Assembly (NCBI GenBank): GCA_903825445.1
Contig: CAIKAS010000240.1
Coordinates: 1 to 47,269 of the forward strand
Length of the DNA: 47,269 bases
Direction: 5' to 3'
Source of the DNA: an uncultured Acidobacteriia bacterium
GTDB lineage: Bacteria > Acidobacteriota > Terriglobia > Bryobacterales > Bryobacteraceae
The notes under the pieces are model-generated. The model worked only from the letters and a program-made list of their open reading frames with translations. It had not been told where the DNA came from and made no database searches. A program made the translations under genes and the position numbers. Below, one piece after another: positions 16,924-24,657 of the stretch (position 1 is its first letter; each line of letters opens with the position of its first letter).

Positions 16924-17048
16924 CAAGAATTGCCGAATGAACGTGCGGCAATATAAGCGTGCAACCTCGAATTGCAACGCACGGAGGTCGATGTGTTCAT
17001 TGCAACGGTTCTGCGCTCTTAGTGCGCAAAAGGGAAGGTAAAACTTAA

Positions 17049-17525
17049 GTGAGTTGGAAATCAGCATACCTGGAAAACCGGATCCTTTCGGCCTCGCCTC
17101 TCGAGCTCGTAACCATCCTCTATGAGCAGGCCATACTCTGCGTGGATCGCGCTCGCGAGTGCCTCCAGAACGACGACATCACGGGCCGCTCCGCAGCCAT
17201 TCTGAAAGCTATCGCTATCGTGAATGAACTGGATTGCTCGCTGAACCATGACGTCGGCGGTGAAGTATCGAAAAACCTCGCGCGACTCTATAGGTACATT
17301 CGCGAACGTCTGATCAGCGCCAATTTGCGGAGCGAAGACAAAGCTCTGTCCGAAGTGCGCGCACTCCTTGGCACTGTAGGCCAGGCGTGGAACACAATAC
17401 AGGAACCCCGGAAAGAAACAACCGCGAACCGGTTTGAGCGATCCGCCAGCGCTGGTTTCACCGGCCGACATGGAAGCTTTGGCGTCTCCGCGAGTGAGAG
17501 CGAAAGCCTCAGCCTGGTAGCCTGA
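17049..17525 (+). CDS. fliS: Flagellin export chaperone FliS
   Basis: FliS binds the C-terminus of unpolymerised flagellin and delivers it to FlhA. The 158-residue protein has the family signature near its start (YLENRILSASPLELVTILYE), a central KAIAIVNELDCSLNHDVGGE segment and the closing helix with LYRYIRERLISANLRSED and AW near residue 115. The last 40 residues are a Ser/Thr/Gly-rich extension beyond the normal 125-140. Start is GTG 17049 after GGGAAGG (17032-17038). It is not next to fliD but alone between the transglycosylase and flgJ. The short inverted repeat TGCGC-N7-GCGCA (17012-17028) directly upstream could be an operator. Confidence 0.9.
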   Translation: MSWKSAYLENRILSASPLELVTILYEQAILCVDRARECLQNDDITGRSAAILKAIAIVNELDCSLNHDVGGEVSKNLARLYRYIRERLISANLRSEDKALSEVRALLGTVGQAWNTIQEPRKETTANRFERSASAGFTGRHGSFGVSASESESLSLVA

Positions 17526-17533
17526 TTTCACAA

Positions 17534-17833
17534 TTACTTCCCGGATTGGTTTTCAAGTCCGCCGGAAACAAGTTTGGCAAGCCCCAGGCCACCGCTTGCC
17601 GCCATAGACTGAGCGACGCTTTCCTGAGCGTATTCCATGGCCGACGAGGACGCGTCATCGTCGCTTGTACCCAGCCACCCGCTATCGGACCCGTGTGACA
17701 GCTTCAGGAGCTGGCCGATGAGGAGCGCTTCAAAATCACGCCCTGCCTGATGGACCTTAACCGGATCATCCTTAGGGGTTGCCGCCGACACACTCGCGGC
17801 ATCATCGGCGGCCGCTAAACCGTTTACGATCAT
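17534..17833 (-). CDS. flgJ: FlgJ rod-binding protein without muramidase domain
   Basis: The 99-residue protein matches only the N-terminal rod-binding/rod-cap domain of FlgJ: DPVKVHQAGRDFEALLIGQLLK, then MEYAQESVAQSMAASGGLGLAKLV. Enteric FlgJ has an additional peptidoglycan hydrolase domain of about 150 residues, missing here. The separate lytic transglycosylase at 16243-16923 may supply that activity. The gene overlaps flgI by 4 bp and is the last of the flgF-flgG-flgA-flgH-flgI-flgJ operon, converging on fliS with 8 bp between stops. Confidence 0.88.
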   Translation of the reverse strand: MIVNGLAAADDAASVSAATPKDDPVKVHQAGRDFEALLIGQLLKLSHGSDSGWLGTSDDDASSSAMEYAQESVAQSMAASGGLGLAKLVSGGLENQSGK

Positions 17834-18918
17834 ATGACCTCCAGATCTGCTTCCAGCGCGCCGGCACTTTTGAGCGTCTGCAGGATGGAAATGATATCCC
17901 GCGGTGTTGCACCAATCGACGAGAGCGCCTGCACTAACTCCTCAACAGTGGCGCCGTTCTTGAGCATAAGATTGCGTGCCGCGTCCTGCTTGACTCCCAG
18001 GCTGACTTGCGGAACAACCTGTGTTGATCCGCCGCTCATAGGATTAGGCTGCGAAACTTCCTGCGTCGTCTGAACTTCCACATTCAGATTGCCGTGCATG
18101 ATTGCAACAGGCGAGATGTGAACGTCTTTGCCGAGAATAATCGTGCCGGTCCGTTCGTTCACGACGATTTTTCCATCGCGGTCGGGCTCGACGGTCAACT
18201 GCTCAAGTTGAGCGACAAATGAAGTGGTCTCTTTGAGGTACTTTTCCGGGACAGCCACTGATATAAGCGCCGAGTTGTCCGCATGGGCGGAGCCCTCGAA
18301 GTGTTTGTTCACGGCTTCCGCGATCATTACCGCCGTAGAGAAGTCTGCCCTTTGCAACTGCAAATGAAGTACGGGGCCAAGAGGGAGGGAAGGTGGACTC
18401 TTCTCGACGATCGCGCCATTCGGAATGCGGCCTACTGTGGGGTGATTCAGAACAGAAGTGTTACCCCCGCCCCCGGCCACAAGGCCGCCAATGACCATCG
18501 GTCCCTGGGCCACCGCGTAAACCTGACCATCCGGGCCTTTAAGACCGGCCATCAGAAGAACTCCGCCCTGCAGGCTGCTGGCATCTCCCAACGCGGAGAT
18601 GGTCACATCGATTTTTGACCCGGGTTGCGAATAGGGCGGAAGCGTGGCAGTGATCATTACAGACGCAGTATTTTTCACCTGCACTGTTGACGCCGAAACG
18701 GTGATCCCCATCCTTTCAAGGAGGTTAACCACGCTCTGGATGGAAAACTCAGTTTGCTTCTTATCGCCAGTGCCGTTCAGTCCGACAACCAGACCGTAAC
18801 CCATAAGCTGGTTATCACGAACACCCTCCAGCGTGACCAATTCCTTGAGGCGGATCGCCGCAAGGCAGTAGCCGTGGACGGCCAGCAGCGTAACGAGGAG
18901 GATGAATAATCGGCGCAC
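17830..18918 (-). CDS. flgI: Flagellar P-ring protein FlgI
   Basis: FlgI forms the periplasmic P ring, a bushing around the rod in the peptidoglycan layer. The 362-residue protein has a signal peptide (about 1-21, ending YCLAA), the strongly conserved start of the mature protein (IRLKELVTLEGVRDNQLMGY, then GLVVGLNGTGDK) and the C-terminal motif VVPQVSLGVKQDAARNLML followed by ATPRDIISILQTLKSAGAL. The length is standard. It lies 14 bp after flgH and overlaps flgJ. Its presence implies an outer membrane. Confidence 0.97.
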   Translation of the reverse strand: MRRLFILLVTLLAVHGYCLAAIRLKELVTLEGVRDNQLMGYGLVVGLNGTGDKKQTEFSIQSVVNLLERMGITVSASTVQVKNTASVMITATLPPYSQPGSKIDVTISALGDASSLQGGVLLMAGLKGPDGQVYAVAQGPMVIGGLVAGGGGNTSVLNHPTVGRIPNGAIVEKSPPSLPLGPVLHLQLQRADFSTAVMIAEAVNKHFEGSAHADNSALISVAVPEKYLKETTSFVAQLEQLTVEPDRDGKIVVNERTGTIILGKDVHISPVAIMHGNLNVEVQTTQEVSQPNPMSGGSTQVVPQVSLGVKQDAARNLMLKNGATVEELVQALSSIGATPRDIISILQTLKSAGALEADLEVI

Positions 18919-18932
18919 GAAGGTTGTGTCCT

Positions 18933-19637
18933 CTAGAACGGCAATATTCCGAGCAGAATGCGGTACAACAGGTTGGGGCGCCGGACTGCGTCGTTGATTA
19001 CGCCCTTCCCATCCACCTTGATTTCGAGGTCCGCGACCTGGTCCGAGGTGATGACGTTGCCGCTGAGATCCGCCGGGCGGATAACACCGCGAACTGTAAC
19101 CGTCTGGTGTTCCGAGTTCACCTGCACTTCTTTGGTTCCCTCAACCACGAGGTAACCATTTGGTAATACCTGAGTTACTCTGGCGGTGAGATTGGTGGTC
19201 AATTGTACGCCGCGGGATGTCTCACCCGTGCCCTTCAGGGCAAGGTTGGTCGAACTGTTGAGCAGGTTGCTCAGAGCGCCCGTCGCGGACTTCGGTCCAA
19301 CCAGAGACGTAATGGAACTGGCGGCCGTGGACACGCGGGAGGTATTAACATCCCCGGTCGCTACAGCGGATGCCTGTTCATTAACCATTATTGTTACGAC
19401 GTCGTTCACCTGACTTGCCCGGATGTCAGTGCTCAGATCGGTCAGTCTGGAGCTCTGATTCCATATCGAACCTGGCGAGGATGGTGTGCCACTGGTACTT
19501 CCTTCGCTCATTGCACTTTGGACGTATTTATCGAGCGCGGACGGCTCGGCGGGCTTCTTCTTTATGGGAGTGAGAAGAGATCCCGCGGATAGCCAAGAGC
19601 AAAATATAACGGCAAGAGTAAGGGCATTGATTTTCAT
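18933..19637 (-). CDS. flgH: Flagellar L-ring protein FlgH (no lipobox)
   Basis: FlgH forms the L ring in the outer membrane. The protein (234 residues from ATG 19637; 239 from GTG 19652) carries the family motifs: GSIWNQSSRLTDLSTDIRA, VNDVVTIMVNEQASAVA, and the C-terminal VRGVIRPADLSGNVITSDQV and RILLGILPF. FlgH is normally a lipoprotein with L-x-G-C. Here the signal peptide (MKINALTLAVIFCSWLSAGS) has a single Cys in a poor context (preceded by Phe), so lipid attachment is doubtful and cleavage by signal peptidase I after LSA is more likely. The GTG start overlaps flgA by 4 bp; the ATG lies 11 bp past the flgA stop. Neither has a strong ribosome-binding site. Confidence 0.94.
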   Translation of the reverse strand: MKINALTLAVIFCSWLSAGSLLTPIKKKPAEPSALDKYVQSAMSEGSTSGTPSSPGSIWNQSSRLTDLSTDIRASQVNDVVTIMVNEQASAVATGDVNTSRVSTAASSITSLVGPKSATGALSNLLNSSTNLALKGTGETSRGVQLTTNLTARVTQVLPNGYLVVEGTKEVQVNSEHQTVTVRGVIRPADLSGNVITSDQVADLEIKVDGKGVINDAVRRPNLLYRILLGILPF

Positions 19638-19648
19638 TACAGTTTTTC

Positions 19649-20563
19649 TCACTTCTCCCAGACTGGCTCCACGACGACGCTGCCTCTGCTCTCAATGCGT
19701 GCCTGAAACGTCTTACCTGTCACAGGATTCCGGATCGCAATTGTTTCTCCCGCTCGTCCGGCGGACTCAGCGAAACCAGCCAGCCCGATTCGCATCGCTC
19801 CAAGCCGGACCTCAACATGAACCGTATCGCCGCGGCTAACATCTGCAGGCCACTTCAGGTTGTCGATAAGAACCAGACCACCCTCAGCCACGCTACGAAT
19901 GGGAACCATCCCTGTAATCGCCTCAACGGAAGGAGTCTTGCTCTTAAGGTCCGGAAAGCCCTCCTTTTCTTCCAGTCGGACCTGACCAACATGAACCGGA
20001 CTGCCGGGCTTTAGGTCTTCCGTCGCTACCAGTTGCGTGACAGTGGCCACAATCAGAACTTTGGCCCAAATCGGGTAGCGCTTGTGATCATCCGTAACCA
20101 GGCTGCCATTCCACAAAACCGGAGTTGATACATCAGCTCTGGCGGGTCGAACCAGATTGTCGCTTGCGAACTCAATGCGGCCTGACGGGACAGGATCCGA
20201 CATGAACTCAGCAATCTCTATCCGGGCTTCAGCCATTCCGCGGCTCTTGTGCATGGCCGCAAGCAAGGCATCTTTATCCAGTTTCGACATTGCGAGACCG
20301 AAACATACGTCCCCCCTGAATTCTCCGATAAGCCCGTTTCTGGCAGCAAGCTGCTGTAATTCGCCGACGTGGAAAGTGCGCGTGCCTCCCGGCCCGGGCG
20401 ACGGGGCAACCGGAATGTCCGATGGCAGAGCCGCAAAGACGGGCATGACCCGGGCAAGATCGGCGCCCGTAATCTGACTGCCACTGACCGGCGTGCATGA
20501 ACCTGTCTGCACAGCGGCAGGCAAAGAGGTGACAACAAAAAGAAATGCGCAGACGTGTCTCAT
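19649..20563 (-). CDS. flgA: P-ring assembly chaperone FlgA
   Basis: FlgA is a periplasmic chaperone that helps FlgI assemble. The 304-residue protein has a signal peptide (about 1-17), a long N-terminal part with a Cys pair and, from about residue 170, the SAF-like domain with VTQLVATEDLKPGSPV, AITGMVPIRSVAEGGLVLIDNL, GDTVHVEVRLGAMRIGLAG and the closing IAIRNPVTGKTFQARI. The N-terminal extension makes it longer than the 220-residue enteric form, as in several other phyla. It overlaps flgG by 4 bp and flgH by 4 bp if that gene uses GTG. Confidence 0.92.
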   Translation of the reverse strand: MRHVCAFLFVVTSLPAAVQTGSCTPVSGSQITGADLARVMPVFAALPSDIPVAPSPGPGGTRTFHVGELQQLAARNGLIGEFRGDVCFGLAMSKLDKDALLAAMHKSRGMAEARIEIAEFMSDPVPSGRIEFASDNLVRPARADVSTPVLWNGSLVTDDHKRYPIWAKVLIVATVTQLVATEDLKPGSPVHVGQVRLEEKEGFPDLKSKTPSVEAITGMVPIRSVAEGGLVLIDNLKWPADVSRGDTVHVEVRLGAMRIGLAGFAESAGRAGETIAIRNPVTGKTFQARIESRGSVVVEPVWEK

Positions 20564-21351
20564 TGTTTCAGATTGTTTGCCTGCTGGTACATTTCGTCGG
20601 CGGCCTTCACAACCTTGGAATTCGCCTCGTAAGCACGCTGCGCGGTAATCAGATTAATGAATTCCTGAACAATGCTGACGTTCGATTGTTCGATGTAACC
20701 CTGAAGCAGGGTTCCGGCTCCGTCCGTACTGCCCGGAGCTCCTACTACCGCGTTGCCTGAAGCATCGGTCGGTGCGTACAGGTTCTGGCCGAGACCGTTC
20801 ATTCCTGCCGGATTCTGGAATGTGGCGAGCGTAATCTGTCCCGCCTTTTGCGATGCTGCCTGACCAGGCAACGTATATGTTACAGTTCCGTCGCCCGCTA
20901 CCGTTATCGACTGGGCACTGGCGGGCACGGTGATCTGGGGTTGCAGCAAGTCTCCGCTCGAAGTAACGATGTTGCCGTCCTTGTCCATCTGGAACGACCC
21001 GTCGCGCGTGTAGGCGAGAGTGCCGTTGGGCTGCGTCACCTGGAAGAATCCGTTGCCCTGTATCACCAGATCGAGCGGGTTACCGGTACTCGAAAAGTTG
21101 CCCTGAGTGAAAATGATCTCGTTGCCCGATGGCTTCGTACCCAAACCGAGCTGCAGACCCGCCGGCACCTGCGTCGACTGACCGGAAGCGGCGCCGGGCT
21201 GCACCATGCTTTGGTACAAGAGGTCCTGAAACTGCGCACGCCTGGCTTTAAAGCCGGTGGTATTTGCATTCGCAAGGTTATTGGCGATGTTGTCGACGTT
21301 CAGTTGCTGCGCCGTCATGCCACTCGCCGCACTATAGAGGGCCCTGATCAT
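20560..21351 (-). CDS. flgG: Flagellar distal rod protein FlgG
   Basis: FlgG forms the distal rod, the drive shaft running through the P and L rings. The 263-residue protein starts with the canonical IRALYSAASGMTAQQLNVDN and NIANNLANANTTGFKARR, has the core GNPLDLVIQGNGFFQV and GTLAYTRDGSFQMDKDG, and ends with YIEQSNVSIVQEFINLITAQ followed by AYEANSKVVKAADEM. The length matches the family (260-262). It follows flgF by 39 bp and overlaps flgA. Confidence 0.97.
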   Translation of the reverse strand: MIRALYSAASGMTAQQLNVDNIANNLANANTTGFKARRAQFQDLLYQSMVQPGAASGQSTQVPAGLQLGLGTKPSGNEIIFTQGNFSSTGNPLDLVIQGNGFFQVTQPNGTLAYTRDGSFQMDKDGNIVTSSGDLLQPQITVPASAQSITVAGDGTVTYTLPGQAASQKAGQITLATFQNPAGMNGLGQNLYAPTDASGNAVVGAPGSTDGAGTLLQGYIEQSNVSIVQEFINLITAQRAYEANSKVVKAADEMYQQANNLKQ

Positions 21352-21390
21352 GGTCTATGCTTATTCCTTTCGTTGACCGCGCGCTGCCTG

Positions 21391-22134
21391 CTACGCGCCG
21401 ACACGTGCCACTTCCTGAATTGACTTTGAATCCATTTCGCCGCTGAGTCCAATGGCCTTCTGCAGCATCTCTGACTGCCGCATAATTCCCACCAGCCTCA
21501 TAGCTGCTTCCGAGACTGCTACGTTCGAGCCTTCCAGCTTTCCCTGCTGTATCTGAGAGTTCGCCGCAGGAGTTGGAATTACCGCGGGAGTTGTATTCTC
21601 AAAGCCGGCGCTGCCCACCTTCTGCAACCCATCAGTTGATTTGAAATCAACCACCTGAATCTGTCCAACCTTCTCCGTGCCCTGCGATACAGTTCCGTCC
21701 AATCCGATCGTTATCGGTTTGTTGGCCGAGACATGAATTGGCGATGCGCCTGCTCCCAGCAGCGGATAGCCATCAGCAGTACCAAGTTCTCCGGACGGGA
21801 GAACGCGGAGGTTACCATTGCGGGTATACAAGGTACCCTTCGGACCTTGTATAGAGAAAAAGCCCTTGCCATCCACTGCGATGTCCAATGGGTTACCGGT
21901 AACCTGCATGACGCCGGGAGAAAAATCCGTCCATTGATGCTGTACGACCGGAAGCGTGGTGCTGCCCGCTCCGTCCACAGAGTTGGATGAATCATCCGAG
22001 CTGAACACACCGTAGAATTCCCGATCGCCTTTGTAACCGCTACTGGCGGCATTCGCAATATTGTTTGCGAGCATATCGAGGGAGACCATCCGCGAACGGA
22101 GTCCACTGACAGCGGCGATGCCAAGATTATCCAT
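21391..22134 (-). CDS. flgF: Flagellar proximal rod protein FlgF
   Basis: FlgF is a proximal rod subunit. The 247-residue protein has the axial N-terminus (MDNLGIAAVSGLRSRMVSLD, then MLANNIANAASSGYKGDREF), the core GNPLDIAVDGKGFFSI and GTLYTRNGNLRVLPSG, and the C-terminal GKLEGSNVAVSEAAMRLVGI. FlgF and FlgG differ by few positions; gene order and the MDNL start favour FlgF. I chose ATG 22134; GTG 22140 would add two residues. It is the first gene of the leftward operon. A sigma-54-like element (22150-22166) ends 15 bp before this ATG, and a FleQ-like box lies 114 bp upstream of the predicted start site. Confidence 0.93.
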   Translation of the reverse strand: MDNLGIAAVSGLRSRMVSLDMLANNIANAASSGYKGDREFYGVFSSDDSSNSVDGAGSTTLPVVQHQWTDFSPGVMQVTGNPLDIAVDGKGFFSIQGPKGTLYTRNGNLRVLPSGELGTADGYPLLGAGASPIHVSANKPITIGLDGTVSQGTEKVGQIQVVDFKSTDGLQKVGSAGFENTTPAVIPTPAANSQIQQGKLEGSNVAVSEAAMRLVGIMRQSEMLQKAIGLSGEMDSKSIQEVARVGA

Positions 22135-22149
22135 TGACACACGACGTTA

Positions 22150-22166
22150 TGCACGTCGCATGCCGA
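22150..22166 (-). promoter_or_regulatory. Candidate sigma-54 promoter of the flgF operon
   Basis: Read on the minus strand, TCGGCATGCGACGTGCA has GG (22164-22163) and GC (22152-22151) 10 bases apart, with GGCATG and GTGCA flanks (two or three mismatches to TTGGCACG-N4-TTGCA). The predicted start near 22139 is about 5 nt before the ATG. A competing sigma-70-like pair on the same strand is TTGACA (22251-22246), 17 bp, CATAGT (22228-22223). Confidence 0.45.
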
Positions 22167-22246
22167 ACGGAATGGTAAGCGCACTGACCCTCTAAAACGA
22201 CCGAATTTGTGCGACATGGAGAACTATGAGCACGGTCAGGTTCATT

Positions 22247-22260
22247 GTCAAATCCTTGAC
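22247..22260. promoter_or_regulatory. FleQ-box-like palindrome between flgF and fliK
   Basis: GTCAAATCCTTGAC fits GTCA-N6-TGAC and sits roughly midway between two divergent flagellar operons. Its centre is about 114 bp from the predicted flgF start site and about 105 bp from the predicted fliK start site, so one site could serve both as an enhancer. It overlaps -35-like TTGACA/TTGACT hexamers pointing outwards, which is the alternative reading. Confidence 0.6.
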
Positions 22261-22331
22261 TAATAGCTCGTGCGTCAAAAGAATAACGGCGACGGTGTAT
22301 CTCAGCCCGTTGAAAACATGTGACTAACCAT

Positions 22332-22348
22332 TTGGCGCGAAGACTGCA
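22332..22348 (+). promoter_or_regulatory. Sigma-54 promoter of the fliK operon
   Basis: TTGGCGCGAAGACTGCA has GG (22334-22335) and GC (22346-22347) exactly 10 bases apart and only two mismatches to the core TTGGCACG-N4-TTGCA. The predicted start near 22359 is 3 nt before ATG 22362. The distance from the -12 GC to the ATG (15 bp) is identical to that at flgB. This element overlaps any reading of fliK from GTG 22320 and so argues for the later start. Confidence 0.65.
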
Positions 22349-22361
22349 TCGCATCGTCGCA

Positions 22362-24647
22362 ATGCATGTCTCGCCAAATGGCGCGTTAGCTCTTAGTCCG
22401 TCCGCTCCGCCAATCATGCCGATCCCGCTTCCCGGGGAGGAAGACCATGGTTTCTTCGCGAAACAGCTCGCACTTGTCACCAGAGATTCTGATGCTTCGC
22501 CCGCCCCGGTGATGCCTCTTCTCAACAACCAGATCAGTAGTAAGCCTCCGGGAGCGGCCACACTCTCCGCCGGTCCGACACCGTGGCCATCCAACACGCC
22601 CCAAACGTATCCGGCCGCAACGGTACTGACGTCCGCAAGCCCTCTTTCCGCAGGCCCTCTTGTGGTTGCTCGCCCTGTCGTGGTCGCAGGCCCGGATTCT
22701 GAAGATCTCGCTCAGCCCGGCCAATTGACCGCGAATCCATCAACGGCGACATCACTGCCTGAATCTCCAACGCCTTTCTTGGCTGCTGCCGGTAGTGTGG
22801 GCGCCGAATCATTGCAAGGCTCTAGTCCAGGGCTGCACGCGTCCGTGCGTACTATGGCCCCTGGCCCCGTCACACCCGCGAACCCGGAATCTGTAAGCAT
22901 TGCTCCGCCCGGACAGTTGCCGACGAAGCTGTCCAAGTCGACAACGTCGTCTGAATCGCCGACTTCGTCTTCGATGACCCAAAAGAGCAGCGTTCAAGAA
23001 CCAAGGGCTCCTGCCGGGAGTGTCGGCGCCAACTCACCGAACGGCGTTAATTCAAACGCGCGAGCGTCCGTGCGTTCTGTCGCCGCTCGCCCGGGTGTGA
23101 TTGCGAACTCAAAGGCTGAAAATCTCGCCCTCTCCGAACCTCTGCCTACGAAAGTGTCTAAGACAATGTCGCCGTCTCAGTCCGCGACCTCCGCTCTGAA
23201 CACCCAGAAGGGCAGCATTAACAAATTCCCGGCTCCTGCCGGCGGTGCGGCTCCGAACTCACCGCAAAGCATCTCGACCCGAACACGAGTGGCTGCAAAT
23301 CCGGCGCAAGCGCCGGATGGCAGCGAAGAAGATGTGGAAAGTGGTGATGACGGCACAGTTACATCGAGGTCAGCGAAAGCCCACTCCGGAACTACGGCAA
23401 CTGAAGATGCTGCTCCGGGCGCAGCCCCGACTACATCCCCCATCACCAGTTGGCCTGACTTACACCCGCAGGTTTCCCACTCGATGCTGGCGGGCCAGAG
23501 CATTCCCGGCCAGATTTTGGCAGAGCCTTCGACTCTACCCGTCCTATCTTCACCAGCGCTCGCGGCGTCAACCACAATCCCGGGTTCAGCGAGTAATCAG
23601 CCGGCTGCAATTTCGGGCAATCCCGTGCTTACTGTCCCGCGCGAATTTGCAATGCCCGTAACGCTCCAGCCAAGGAGCCTTGCATTCGCCGCCAGAATCC
23701 GGCCACTGGATAACAAGGCCGGGGCGTCCGCGTTGAATACGACACTAACTTCTACACTCCAGCCTGAGATTTCCCATGAGACGCCGGCAGAGGCCGGGCA
23801 GGTCTCGGTTCCCCCCGTTGGCGGAGCTATTACGAACAACCAGGATTCAGCTTCTGCCGGGACAGGTCATCCGCCATCTCAGCCAACCACATCGCTCAAT
23901 GTCGCGACTCCTCAGATCGAAAACACGCTTGCGGCCGAGGCGGGAGAGCCTGAATCCCTAAGTGCTGCGGCTAACCCGGGCGCTCCTTCTCAGCCGATCC
24001 ATAACCAAAGCGGCGATCCAGGCCACGACGGACGACCGACACTCGCACCGACATCGGAAGCTCCAGTACGGGCGTCAGCGAACGGGGTGGGGATCAATGC
24101 GGGCCCGACACTCACAAACGTGCCGGTGGGACCGAGTCAGGTCCTTCAGTTCGGTAAAGCGAACGGGCCATCTGCTGTTAGCAATTCGGAGCTGCCGACA
24201 CAAGCATCGTCTACCGGACCAGAAACAACTTCGGTTGCGGCCGCGGGGCTGAAGTCAAAGACGCTTTCGCTGCAACTGGAACAGGCAACGGGGGAGAAAA
24301 TCACCGTTCAGTTTGCGGAACGGGGAGGCGAAATGAAAGTCGCCGTTAACGCAACCGACAGTGATGTCGCCCGAGCCTTGCGGCAGAACCTCCCGGAACT
24401 GTCTGGGCGCCTTTCCGACAGCGGCTATCAGGGAGAGCTCTGGCGTCCTGCTGAGATCCAGCAGAATTCCGCAGGGGGGAGGAATGGTAACGGGAATCCA
24501 GACCATTCCGGGGGCGATGGTGCCCAGGGGCAGTCCGGCAACCCGCAGCAAGGGCGGGGCCAGCAGGAACAACAGTCGCAGCAACGCCGTCCGCAATGGA
24601 TTCGGGATTTTGAAAGCAGTCTTCGGCAAAACAGCACAGGAGCGTAA
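22362..24647 (+). CDS. fliK: Flagellar hook-length control protein FliK
   Basis: FliK is the secreted molecular ruler that measures the hook and then switches FlhB from hook to filament export. The protein is 761 residues from ATG 22362 (775 from GTG 22320), much longer than the 405 residues of Salmonella. The first 620 residues are Pro/Ser/Thr/Ala-rich and low in complexity, with a 75-residue repeat at 22841-23290. The C-terminal Flg_hook domain (about 645-725) has LSLQLEQATGEKITVQFAE, VNATDSDVARALRQNLPEL and GRLSDSGYQGELWRP, followed by a Gly/Gln-rich tail. The start was chosen because a sigma-54 promoter ends 14 bp upstream. It leads the operon continuing with flgD and flgE. Confidence 0.9.
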   Translation: MHVSPNGALALSPSAPPIMPIPLPGEEDHGFFAKQLALVTRDSDASPAPVMPLLNNQISSKPPGAATLSAGPTPWPSNTPQTYPAATVLTSASPLSAGPLVVARPVVVAGPDSEDLAQPGQLTANPSTATSLPESPTPFLAAAGSVGAESLQGSSPGLHASVRTMAPGPVTPANPESVSIAPPGQLPTKLSKSTTSSESPTSSSMTQKSSVQEPRAPAGSVGANSPNGVNSNARASVRSVAARPGVIANSKAENLALSEPLPTKVSKTMSPSQSATSALNTQKGSINKFPAPAGGAAPNSPQSISTRTRVAANPAQAPDGSEEDVESGDDGTVTSRSAKAHSGTTATEDAAPGAAPTTSPITSWPDLHPQVSHSMLAGQSIPGQILAEPSTLPVLSSPALAASTTIPGSASNQPAAISGNPVLTVPREFAMPVTLQPRSLAFAARIRPLDNKAGASALNTTLTSTLQPEISHETPAEAGQVSVPPVGGAITNNQDSASAGTGHPPSQPTTSLNVATPQIENTLAAEAGEPESLSAAANPGAPSQPIHNQSGDPGHDGRPTLAPTSEAPVRASANGVGINAGPTLTNVPVGPSQVLQFGKANGPSAVSNSELPTQASSTGPETTSVAAAGLKSKTLSLQLEQATGEKITVQFAERGGEMKVAVNATDSDVARALRQNLPELSGRLSDSGYQGELWRPAEIQQNSAGGRNGNGNPDHSGGDGAQGQSGNPQQGRGQQEQQSQQRRPQWIRDFESSLRQNSTGA
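22841..23290 (+). repeat. Two 75-codon imperfect repeats inside fliK
   Basis: Both units begin with the identical 10-mer gtccgtgcgt (22841 and 23066, 225 bp apart), encoding ASVR. They continue with V-T/I-AN-x-E-x-x-S/L-A/S, LPTKLSKS or LPTKVSKT, SES/SQSATS, TQK and PAGSVGANSPNG or PAGGAAPNSPQS. A shorter related unit precedes them (about 22668-22840, with LTANPSTATSLPESPTP and AAGSVGAESLQG). The repeats lie in the ruler part of FliK, where added length is expected to lengthen the hook. Confidence 0.75.
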
Positions 24648-24657
24648 AGAAACAACA

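Noticed and set aside
16924..17067. N-terminal extension of the lytic transglycosylase
   Set aside because: It would overlap the divergent fliS start and place the signal peptide 48 residues inside the protein.
22223..22251. Sigma-70 promoter TTGACA-17-CATAGT for flgF
   Set aside because: Only four of six -10 bases match, and the -35 overlaps the GTCA-N6-TGAC palindrome, which better explains the TTGACA. It remains a possible alternative.
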